Of a DNA stretch of 64,000 nt, positions 13,370 through 23,676 are shown piece by piece. A program made the position numbers and the translations under genes. The first letter of the stretch is position 1. Each line of letters opens with the position of its first letter. The notes under the pieces were generated by a model. That model was not told where the DNA came from. It saw nothing but the letters and a program-made list of their open reading frames with translations, and made no database searches. The stretch is from Triops longicaudatus (taxonomy: Eukaryota > Arthropoda > Branchiopoda > Notostraca > Triopsidae): positions 372,001 through 436,000 of the forward strand of contig JAGQDJ010000010.1 in NCBI GenBank assembly GCA_022885665.1, written 5' to 3'.

Positions 13370-15084
13370 TTAAGATTCGTTGATAAAACTGTTAATATGT
13401 GGAGCTACGAGGTCCGGGGTATTCATGTGCAAGTGATGCGTACCGGGTATTTCAACGTAACGAAACTTGCGGCATTGCTTGGCATAAATCTGTCGGAATT
13501 CCTCATTCTCTTCCTCTGGTTCGTAAATCGGAAAATCTTGCGCTTTAATTAACATGACGCTGCTAACAAAGTTGGCAATGGCTTTCCGGTGATCAGCAAT
13601 AGTTGATGTCGCTACACTAGGCAACGCCTACGAATGTACGAGTGTTAATCATGTACAGAAATTTATTAAATATAGTGCTAAAATGTTGCTATGTGCTGCA
13701 TTCAACTATGTATTAAGTATTCAATGGTAGTTAAGCCACAAAATAACTTACTAAACGCATATCCCGGGTGTATAGGTAACCTGTACCATCTGGACTCCGG
13801 ACTGAACCACGTGTCATTAAAATCTCGGCCGATTTGGTCGTCAAAGACCTGCCTGTGGTATCCACCCAACGCTGCACTAGAGTCTCAAAGTCGTAACTTT
13901 TCGGTGCTGCCACCTATGACAAGACTAATTATCTTAACCATTACTACAATACTCAAAAAAATTCAGAATACAACCTACAGTTACTGAAATAAACAGTACA
14001 AATAGAAGAATAAATTACAATAAAAACAAAATCAAATAAAGCCCGAAATAAGAGCAAGAACTAAAAATACTTTTTTATAAAAATTATAAGATATTTTTAA
14101 TTTTATGATTAGAAAATTAATTGTATTAACCTTGGTTAATTTCTTCTCAATATCTATGAACATGTCAATGGCAGTTGAAGTTTCGGTGGGCAGCCAGGGC
14201 AATGGAAGGGTGATTTGTTTATAGATATCGATGAGGACTAATTTTTCCAACATAGCGGGATATGCGCAGCCGAACCACACGCCGGTAGCTCCTCCCATAC
14301 TGTGTCCAATAATGGAAAACTGCTCCCAGCCGAAATGGGAAGCGATGCGTTTAACGTGGGTGACCAAATCGTAGAAGTGATAATGCATGCCGACAGGGTA
14401 GTGAGAGGACATGCCGTGGCCGGGTGTGTCTATTGCCACGTAATGATGTGACGGGTCCAGTAATGGAGCTAGAGGATCATAGGTCGCAGCATTATCGTTC
14501 CAGCCATGCAGACAGAGGATAGGCTTTCCATTCTTGTTCCCCCATTCTTTACCTAAACAAAACGTAGCGCATTAGTATGACAACAGAAGACAATATAAAC
14601 GCTTCTTACGCATCTTAAAAAAAGCATACAGAGAGACGACTGCTTCCATAAGTCCCGTTAAACAAAAAAGGTAAGCAAAAATAAGAAAAAAAAAAATGCG
14701 GCAAAAGGTCGAAACAGAGTGACACACGAGTTCAATTTGGACGAAACATAGCTTTGAAACTAGAACACACAACCACCTCCATAAATCTATACTATCGAAT
14801 ACGGGAGGAATGCAGTAAAGACAGTGAATCTTGAAAAGAAGACGAAAAGCGTAATATAAAGCGGAACAAGGGAGCATTATTGAATTAAAAAAAAGTGGTT
14901 ATACCAGCAATATGGCCCCATGGAACAGGAATTTTGATATCGTTGGCACTTACTGAGGTTGCATTCGAAAGATGTCGGCCTAGAATGCAGGAAAAGGTTC
15001 TGCTGCTCAGGATTTTAATACCTAATAATTAAAATTTTATCATTAATCATATATACAAAAATAATAGCAGTATTTACCCAACAT
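13370..15084 (-). CDS. SERHL: SERHL-like alpha/beta serine hydrolase, 5 exons
   Basis: Serine hydrolase-like protein of the alpha/beta hydrolase fold; the physiological substrate of the family is not established. Exons on the minus strand: 15078-15084, 14905-15021, 14131-14552, 13752-13913, 13370-13627, giving 321 aa with all phases consistent (human SERHL2 is 314 aa). After a short basic N-terminus with no acidic residue before D30, the family opening VPWGHIAGKEWG appears at 35-46, the oxyanion-hole motif LHGWNDNAA at 56-64, IDTPGHG at 82-88 and the nucleophile elbow GHSMGG with Ser126. The C-terminal PGTHHLHM (297-304) supplies the catalytic histidine (H300 or H303). The acid is probably the Asp at 267 (KAQDFP), an inference. 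The N-terminus, with R and S residues and few acidic ones, could be a mitochondrial presequence. Transcribed divergently from PEF1. Confidence 0.9.
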
Positions 15085-16207
15085 TTTTAGGGAGGAAACA
15101 ATTGTTCACCAACTTGAAACCCAAATTCCTGTTCGTGCTTTTTGCCCTAGAAACCCAGTTTCCTATAGAGACGTTAGTATTAGCCACCAGAGGGACGGGA
15201 TTTTGCGGGTCTTTTTTAAATGCTCATAACCGTTACACCGATAAACGACTGAATTTGTGTCTTTATTTTAAAAATCATCCGGAAAGGAAATGCGAACATA
15301 TGAATCAGATTATGGTACTAAAATTTTAATAACAAATTTTAAACTACTCGCAATTGGTCGCAAACATACTTTACCTTACTAAAACCATAGTTTAGAGCCA
15401 GAGTGATGGGATGTGTATAGTCTAAAGGTCGTTAGAACAAATATTAAAGTTAAGGGTCTTAAAGGTCCCGGTCTAGCTTTACCTTTTGTTTGTAAAGTGG
15501 ATGGTCATATTTTCAAGCGGTTGTGCAATAATGTGGACAAGTTAAAAAAAAAAAGCTTCTAACCCTGATAATTTATGGGAGAAGTTAGTATTAACAGCAC
15601 AAGAAGCGTTTCTTTCGCACATTTCAGAGAGCTAAAGCTAATTGGGCAGTATATTGAATGGTAATAATTTCATTCTTTTTCCTAAAAAGTAAAAATTAAA
15701 TTTAAAATTTTATGAAATTCCTGCGTGTGTATTCAAGTCGATTTTTTATACGTAAATAACAAAGTTAAGATTTTCTTTTCTTAAAGTTCCGGAATACCTA
15801 ACTCTTTCATGTCCATAAGAGATGACTGAGTACTGTAACAAAAACAACGACAAAAAATAAAAAAAAAAACGCAGCCTGGGTCCCGCGATTTTTGGGTGTT
15901 AGTTTTCTCCTATTATTTAGTGATTTCTGAAAAAAAATGTGAATTTTTCTAATAAAAAGATTAAACTTTTTTCATTGTGATAGTTTTTAGTACTTGTTCT
16001 AAAGAAATTACCCCATTAGTTTCACTTCACGCGGTTTTAGCGTTGAGCTCTTGGAGCTCAGATACGAAAGTCTCCGTTTTACGCGGTTTTGGGCTTTCCT
16101 AGAAGCTTCCAACGTTTGCCCCTCCCAGTTTGACCCCTTAGGGCCACCTCCCAAAGGTACGACAACAACGGTTTTCTAGGCATCACTGACTCACCCGACT
16201 TCATAAA
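15085..16207. other. Divergent intergenic region SERHL / PEF1
   Basis: About 1.1 kb between two divergently transcribed genes, so it should hold both promoters and the PEF1 non-coding first exon (ending at 16208). The sequence is AT-rich with scattered A-runs. The ORF at 15102-15329 has no recognised similarity and no splice partner. No TATA box is convincingly placed. Confidence 0.5.
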
Positions 16208-18541
16208 AGTAAGTGCATATTCCCTCGTTGGTTTTTGCTTTGATTGACACATTAAACACATCTTTTATCAAGTTAATAAACTGCTGCAATTTTGTTTTAT
16301 ATTTTTGTGTCCTGTTTAGTGTATCCATCTTACCCAGGATCACAACCAGGTTCGTACCAACCAAGACAACCCATGCAGAATCCATCCGGGTATCCATCAG
16401 GGGTTAGTGGCAACCCTTATAATAATCCGTATCAAACTCCGGGTCAAGGCAATGCAGGGTCATATAACCCTTATCAAAACCCTGGCCAACCCGGCGGCCA
16501 AGGATCGTACAATCCTTACCAAAATCCTAATCAAGGACCACCAGGCCAAGCACCGGGTGGTTACCCGGGTTATGGACAACCTCAGCAACCACAATCGCCG
16601 GATCTGATGTCTTGGTTCCGTTCAGTGGATAAAGACAACTCAGGAAAAATTTCAGCCCAAGAATTGCAACGGGCCTTGGTCAATGGCAATTATACCAATT
16701 TTAGCACTGAAGCTTGCCGGCTTCTCATAGGTAACTCCAGAATTAAAAAAAAAGAACCGAAATACGTGACTATTGCCCAAGTTAATATTGAAAAAGATAT
16801 TTTAAAAATGCCACTAAAAAAAGTACCTAATAAAGTAAAATTAAAGAAGCACGTTGACGGTACATTTGGTTTAGTAAATTGTAAACGTCTACCACCTAGT
16901 CGAATACAAAGGCCGTAACGAGCTTTGATCACGCCGAATTTAAAGAAATCTCCTTTCATTTCCATTCATGCTGAGCTAAAACTTTTGAAGTAGAAGAATC
17001 ATTGAAAATGCGTCGTGAAGTAGTCATAGAAATAACTGAATTTAAAAATATAAAAAAAATTTGAAATGCGAATTGTGATAAAATGTGAAATGAAATAATT
17101 GAATTTGTGTATAATACTCTTCTTTGCTTTTTAGGGATGTTTGACAAAGACAAGACTGGAACTATTGACTACCAAGAATTTCAGCACTTATTCCAGTATG
17201 TGAACCAATGGAAGACAACGTTTGAGATGTACGATCGAGACAAATCTGCGTCTATTGAAAAACCGGAATTGGAACACGGTATAGAGAAAATTAATTTAAA
17301 TTAAAAGGAAGGTGATAATGTAACAAAACTTTTGGTCTTTAGCTTTCCAACAAATGGGATACCGCTTCTCACCGGGCTTCTTTGATATTCTGATCGCCAA
17401 GTTTGACCCAGAGAAGAAGAGAAATATTACTTTTGACAATTTCATTGTCGCGTGTGTGCAGATCCATAATTTGACAGGTATATTACATTAAATACGGTAC
17501 AATAATAAACAATATAATTGTGAGGAAAGTACGTGTGTTTTGAAAATGAAATACTCGTGCTACGACGCAAGTAAAAACTCAGTAGCTTATTCAATTCTGT
17601 ACGGTATTCTATAATACCAAAACTTCTTTCTTTTTAGCCCAGTATTAGACAAAATAAACAATTAACACTAAATAAGCGCTTTTTGTTTAGAATAATCCCG
17701 GTTGATGGTTATTTATACATATATTTGGATATTGATCTATTAAATAATAACAAACCGCTAACGAAAAAATCAATTGTTCAATATAAACTGGGACAGTTGA
17801 TACAGCGTTTCCGCTTTTATGCGTCCCAGGTTTTTATTGATTTGTATATTGTCAGTGTTCTAAAACCGAAAATTCAGGAAAAACTTCGATATTTACGGAA
17901 AAATTGCGAGCCTCTATCACTTTCGCTTAGTTAAAGATTATGTTTTTCTAGTTAAAGATTCTTTCACGTGAACTACATGGCTAGGCAAATTGCAATTGGC
18001 AGGCAAGTACGTCTTCAAAAATAGCGACTGTATCCATAGTTTCCATTTATTGTAGCCATGCAGGGCTTAACAGAGGGACCCCTATTTTCATAGTACACCC
18101 CATATGCATTACAGCGCGTAACAACGAATTGATGGTAGATATTACGTTGCCTGTTGCCTAGCAACGCAATGTTAAACTGCTTAACAGAATTGCTTTACTT
18201 TGTTGCAGTGATGTTCAAATTAAAGTGGGACATTTTACGTAATAAATTAGCCGTTCACTGTCTCAGGTTTTTATTTTACACAAGTCAAGTTGTTTCCAGA
18301 TTCATTGTTACATACTGCTCTGCAATTGTGTTTTAGTGTAAACATTCTGAAATAATTATTGTATCTTACATAAATTTCGTAATATTTTTTAATGATTTTT
18401 TTATGATTTTTATTTTTATTTTCATTATGATTTTTTTATGTTTTTCCAGCCGCTTTCCGTGTAAGGGACAAAGAAATGAAAGGCGTAATTACCATCGGCT
18501 ACGAAGATTTCGTTCAAGTTGCCCTGGGAAGCAGCATGTGA
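16208..18541 (+). CDS. PEF1: Peflin (penta-EF-hand protein), start codon split by intron
   Basis: Calcium-binding penta-EF-hand protein; the vertebrate protein partners with ALG-2 and is an adaptor in ER-exit COPII regulation. Coding pieces: 16208 (the A of ATG), 16320-16730, 17135-17278, 17343-17477, 18450-18541; total 783 nt, 260 aa plus stop, phases consistent (human 284 aa). The N-terminal ~100 residues are rich in P, G, Q, Y and N with a repeated SYNPYQNP unit, as in peflin rather than ALG-2. EF-hands: DKDNSGKISAQE, DKDKTGTIDYQE, DRDKSASIEKPE, then two degenerate loops (DPEKKRNITFDN and the C-terminal dimerisation hand ending EDFVQVALGSSM). The start was chosen because exon 1 ends ATAAAA|GTAAGT and exon 2 begins TG TAT CCA, so joining makes ATG followed by YPSYPGSQ. 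The last intron (17478-18449) contains only AT-rich sequence. Confidence 0.88.
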
Positions 18542-18769
18542 AGTTTGCCGAAAACGTGACCCTGACGCGATGTCCTGATTGAGATTGGTTTGTTATCTCC
18601 TTTTTTGTTATTATTTTATTATTCGGTGCCGAAACTTCCACGCTTTGTTACGAACTTCGACATGCTGGATACACGAACAAGCTACCTTCAAACAACCTTC
18701 CGTCTTTATCGTCCTTTCAACTGCCGTATTCTTGAAGTAACACCGTAAACCTCTCCAGACATTCAACCC

Positions 18770-19565
18770 GCGTTTTCGTTGATGTCTTAACCATGGTTAC
18801 TGAAATGTACCACCCACTTTAACCATGGTTAGTCCGTAGTTAAAAACTTAATTTTATGCCAACGTGACATCATTCTAGGGCAACTAGCCACGTTCTTACT
18901 GACACAAGTATGGTTAGTTATGTAACCTAACGCTTTTAACCCTGGTTCGTGGGGTAAAACAATTTCTTTATGGTTAGTAAGTCATTAAAGACTCATTCGT
19001 CGACCAACGTTATACGTCATTTTTGAGGTAATCAGTCGCGTTCTCACAAACGTCGTAACCAAGGTTAGGTATGACCTACCTCTTGTGACCATGGTAAGTG
19101 AGGTAAGTCAGCCTCTTTAAGCGCATTGAGTGAGTAAATAAAAATTTATTATTTGACCAACGGTAAAAAGTAATTCTTGAGGGAACTAATCGCATTCTCA
19201 ATGACGTCAGTATCATGGTTAGCAGTGACACAATTCTTAACCATGGTTGGTGGGGAAAATTTGTTATCGTAACCATGGTTACTTTTTCGGTAAAACGTAC
19301 TTTTTGATCAATCGTGCGAATTACTCCAGTCGCATTCACATTGACGTCTTAACCACGATAATTGGTCTTACCCAAGCCGTTAACCATGGTTATCAAGGTA
19401 TTAAAAAAATACAACCAAAAGTTCTAATCTTTGTCAAAATTGCGGCTTATTCTAATATTCGCGAGGCAATTAGCCGCGTTCACATTGACATCTTAACTCT
19501 ATAGTTAATGAAGCACTTGTAGTCTAACACTTTCTAACCTTGGTTAAGTTTTTAACCTCATTAAA
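18770..19565. repeat. Degenerate ~140-bp tandem array with TAACCATGGTTA palindromes
   Basis: Six diverged units, anchored by a segment like GTCGCGTTCACATTGACGTC at about 18770, 18891, 19029, 19190, 19331 and 19469 (spacing about 120-160, mostly near 140). Each anchor is followed within 10-20 bases by a TAACCATGGTTA palindrome or a decayed version, and a second palindrome often follows about 35-45 bases later. Located 230 bp after the PEF1 stop. No coding potential. Confidence 0.75.
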
Positions 19566-20493
19566 TCCGTTCATGTGAACGAGGCTTTATGAAGCGTTTC
19601 ACTGGCAGTTAAACTCAGTGAAGTCCAAATATAACTCACTCGGGTTTCACGGAATCCTTCGAAACGTTTTCGTCGGAAACTCGTGTTTTCCGCCGACACG
19701 GTACCCATGAATGTTACATGAATGTCACGGGGACAGCTGACTGGGGTGGGCTAAACTTGTGTAGGATGGGGCGATAAGCTGCAGATCCTGTTAGATAAAG
19801 CCTAACCAATCTGAACAGTTACAAGAGATCAAGGCTTAACCTTTAAACATTCTAAAAACTAGGAAGGAAGGCTCATTCAGAGGAAAAACTGACGTGGGCA
19901 ACAAGGCGCATCTAATCTTACATGCTCGTTGAATCACTCGTACTGCAACCGCTCTTATTAACACCCCAATGACGTCAGTACATGCTTCATGTACTTTTCT
20001 GTTAAGCAAGAGAAAGAGAAAAATGGAGGGAAAAAAGAGGCTGAAAAAAAGGACGATCAAGAGGCCCAGCCTAATCGCGCCATAGAAATCTTTTCATCTA
20101 TTTTCGGACCCTTCGGAAAAGAACAACGGCTGCATGATAAGATCCTGACCCTGAATGGAATTGAAAACATCTTCAGGTATTGTAACAATGAAATATCCCT
20201 GCTCTATCTTTCTGAAGGGCATACAAAACTTCCAATAAAACTAAAGCAGGAAACTTGCTTTGGTTGTCGGCTTTGACGGTCACCAAAAGTTGCCAAACGA
20301 TTTCACTCCAGCCCACGGAATGGGACAATTTGGACTCGTACCGGTTTTTCGTTTGTCAATTGAATTAGAATTTAATGGTTTATTATTTTTTCAAATTAAG
20401 CTTTTTTAGCTCAAGGTTCTCAACATTTATTTTGCCCGTGACTTTCACAGCCTCAAGGTTATCTGTTTATTAAAAGTTTGAATTTCTGTTTTT

Positions 20494-20530
<37 letters not shown>

Positions 20531-20872
20531 CTTAATTTTGCCTCGCGTTACCCGACTCAAGTCTTTTTCGTGACCATACGTTTGTACGTAAATTTGAAGC
20601 ATTTACTCGTGGATAGTATGAGATGTACCCAGGAAGTATCCATGGGGCTCTCACAAAAGTTGCAGTATAGCACTGCACGAATATGTAATACAATTTATTT
20701 TCGATTGCTGTTTGGCATTGGCATTTCTAAACTTTTCTAGTATAGACTACTGAACACTTGTGTCTAATATGGTCAACTACCCAACCTGCCAACTACCCTC
20801 TACTCTTACCTAACAATGGAGTTCTACTGCAATCGGAATATATGGTATTCTGAAACTATATTTACTGCAGTG
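19566..20872. other. Intergenic, no gene recognised; small TTA microsatellite
   Basis: Open frames here (for example 19989-20276 plus) have no recognised domain. A short imperfect (TTA)n tract lies at 20491-20530. Nothing else is supported. Confidence 0.5.
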
Positions 20873-21141
20873 AGAATCTCATTATAATGGACCCTTATAC
20901 AAAGAACAGTCTAATGTATATATTTGTTATTGTTTTAACTGTTACATCAACAACTATTAAAGTGAAACGATGTACGGCAACGAGCTAAGCTCATGCCGAT
21001 GAAAGAAATAAAAAAAGAGAACAGTCGACTATAGTGAAAAAGGTCCCTAGTTACAGAAAGTGCATCTGATATAACGAATATCGGGGTTGTCGAATTGTTT
21101 CCATGCTCCAAATAGGTACGTTATAACTAGTTTATACTGTA
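20873..21141. repeat. Pogo/Tigger-like MITE 1 of cluster
   Basis: Begins TACTGCAGTGAGAATCTCAT then TATAATGGACCC; ends in ACGTTATAACTAGTTTATAC followed by TGTA, whose reverse complement resembles the left end. TA at both ends fits Tc1/mariner/pogo target-site duplication. Confidence 0.65.
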
Positions 21142-21154
21142 GGTAAAACGTCAC

Positions 21155-21480
21155 TACAGTGAAATATTGCTACAACGAACACCGGTTACAGCGAACATTC
21201 GGCAATTGTACACAGGGTGCACACGTCCCAGCGAAATGAAATGCATTTCAGACAATATTGGCTATTACGTACACTCAGCGGTAATTGTCAATTATTTCGT
21301 CACTTTGTGCGTACGTTGTAGTAAGATGTTACTGCGCAATAAAAACATTTTAAGACGCTGAATGTAGGTTAGAGCCGAAGTTCGTAATAGCCAGCCCTGG
21401 GCTGAAATAAAGATGTTTCGCTCTGACCTGTGGACCAAGTTCACAACAATCGATGGTTTCTTATAGCGAGGTTTTACTTA
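21155..21480. repeat. Pogo/Tigger-like MITE 2 of cluster
   Basis: Left end TACAGTGAAATATTGCTACA then ACGAACACC; right end TTATAGCGAGGTTTTACTTA is its diverged inverted copy. No surviving transposase frame. Confidence 0.6.
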
Positions 21481-21512
21481 TATTGAGATATCTTGGCTAG
21501 AGTAGACGCTAC

Positions 21513-21668
21513 TACAATAGAATCTCGTTATAAACGAATCTCCGGAACAGGAGAAGTGTTCCTTGTATCAGAAGTTCGTTATGTTAGACCCTTTCTAGTG
21601 AAAATTTAAATAAACTTTGCAACCCGTCTATCACAAAAAGCTGTTATTTATGGCGAGATTCTAATGTA
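21513..21668. repeat. Pogo/Tigger-like MITE 3 of cluster
   Basis: Left end TACAATAGAATCTCGTTATA, right end ATTTATGGCGAGATTCTAAT then GTA: inverted repeats bounded by TA. About 156 bp with no coding capacity. Confidence 0.7.
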
Positions 21669-21743
21669 CAACTTTTAACTTGAAACTATGAAAATAATAG
21701 TGCTTATCCTTTAAGGAAAACTTTTTCGCGTTAGGTTGTCTTA

Positions 21744-21914
21744 TACAGTGGAATTCATTAAAACGAACTCTCCGGATATGGAAGTTGTTTGGAATATCCG
21801 GAGTTCTTTTATTAGACGCGTACTTTGTACATTTATTTAATTCGGGACCTCGCACTTGTCTACTGCAGGCGACAGTTTGTTATGAAAGGTTCGTTATAAC
21901 GAGATTTCACTGTA
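21744..21914. repeat. Pogo/Tigger-like MITE 4, best preserved
   Basis: Left end TACAGTGGAATTCATTAAAA then CGAAC; right end GTTCGTTATAACGAGATTTC then ACTGTA. The two ends are near-perfect inverted repeats with TA at both borders. The right-hand GCGACAGTTTGTTAT stretch also occurs at about 5010 in an MCM3AP intron, linking the copies. Confidence 0.8.
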
Positions 21915-23676
21915 TTAACTTCTCTCATTTTATATTATTTTTCATATACGTTAGTTTTGTAGCTGCTCGTTATCAGAATTACAGCAATTACAATATTTTT
22001 CCGAGTAGTCTTGCTTCGACATCGTCTCTTGCCTCATTTACTCGTATGTTGTTCCTCGATAATACAGTGGTCAGTATCTTCCACCTGTCTTATGTGGTTG
22101 CAATGTCTCGGTGCCAATAAATAATGGTTTGCGGCTTCGGAGGTGTTCGTAGACCGATAGACACAGGTATATCTATCTGCGCAGCTGCCTTTTGTGGGAC
22201 CTTTTGTGTCGATCGATTCACGCTTCCCAAGCGTCTTATTATCCCTTCCAACACTGAATATGGCTACTTTTCCTTCCAAAATATCGCCCTTTCTCTCTAC
22301 TACCCCACGACACTCGGGGGAAGGAAGGTAACAGTCCCATATCCACATCCAGTGACGTCTGATTTAGCTGTGGATGTTGGGAATCAGAGTTGCAAAGCAA
22401 AGGCAGTACTGGCCAGCCAAAGCATCAGCATTAGACAGCACACGTGATGACGTCATTGCCAGCGGATGAATGGCCTCCCTGCTTCCGAAAGGTCTGTGTG
22501 CCTTCAAACCCCACCGTACTACCAGCACCGTGCTCAAGCTTTGTTCCTAGTCTTCGCAGGAACGTTGCTTGGCCTATATTCACCCCCCATCCTACTCCTT
22601 CAGCACATTTTGACATGGCATATCGATAAAGGAGCGCGAGGGAGGGGGAGGCAGAACGCCTCCACGCCGCGGGTTGCGCGGGCGCAACTCAGACGAGCCA
22701 CAGTTACAGTAGTGCACAGCATGAACAGTACCGTGTAGCTGAGGCAGAGAACTGTTTCACGCATAGAGTTAGATAGAGAGGACATTCTTTCACAAATCCT
22801 GTCGCGAGAAAATAGAAAGACAAGGAGGAGTCAATGAGGGAACTGATGAAAGAGATTCTTGATTGGTGGAAGGTTGCATACTTATAACGTTGAAGCTCCA
22901 ACGGAAAGGCGGGGCATTCGTCTGAGTAGTTCAACGTGAAGGCAATCAAACGAGACATACACAACGAGATGCATGTCGACTCTAGCTTACTCTATGGTTT
23001 CACTACCTTTTGCTTCGAACCCCCTCTTCGGGTTGGATTGCGCGTTTGGAGATCACTGCGACAGCCATGCGCGGCTTCCATTGATCATCGTAGGCAAGCT
23101 AGGGACTGCAGCAACGGTTCAACTTTTCGGGGCCTCGGAAATAGTATCGGTGAAGATACACGTATAGTGCAAACGCGTGAAAACACCCCAACATTACGAA
23201 TACAGCAGTTTTCATAAATTTAGTGTGTTTTTTCTTAGTGGGTAGAAAACATTCCAGTGTTCGATTATCTACATAAATAAATACAGAAAGAAAAGGAGCT
23301 GTGTACCGTCGGTATACATTGATTGTGTGACGCCATATAATATCCAACCGTTTCCTTTTTTCCTGTTTGGTGATGTAAAAGGGGTCGCCCTAGAAAATGA
23401 GGGCGACTAAACTAGTGGTTTAAAGATGATGAAGTACCTGGCCAACAACGACCACAACCATCCACAGCAATTACTCTCGTTGGCCCTGGATCCGGCTGGT
23501 AGTTGGAGTAGTTGGAGTGAGCGTTTAGGTTGCAGATTGGTTACAGAAATACAGAGCAACGTTGGCCGTCCCCAGGAAGCCGAGCAAGGGCTTAGGCTCG
23601 TCGACGGGCCGCAGTTGGGCACTTATCGTAATTGTGCTTGTGGTGAACTCGCTCGGTGGTGCTGTACCACGCCAAG
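21915..23676. other. Upstream region and probable 5' leader of RIM
   Basis: GC rises from about 22120 onward, especially 22440-22740 and 23400-23676. TGACGTCA-type CRE cores appear at about 22446. The transcription start is not identifiable. If the leader extends upstream of 23426 it contains a 91-codon upstream ORF (23426-23701) that overlaps the RIM start codon in a different frame. Confidence 0.45.

Noticed and set aside
18770..19565. CRISPR-like reading of the palindromic array
   Set aside because: Units are diverged, spacers are not unique sequences of constant length, and the context is a eukaryotic genome.
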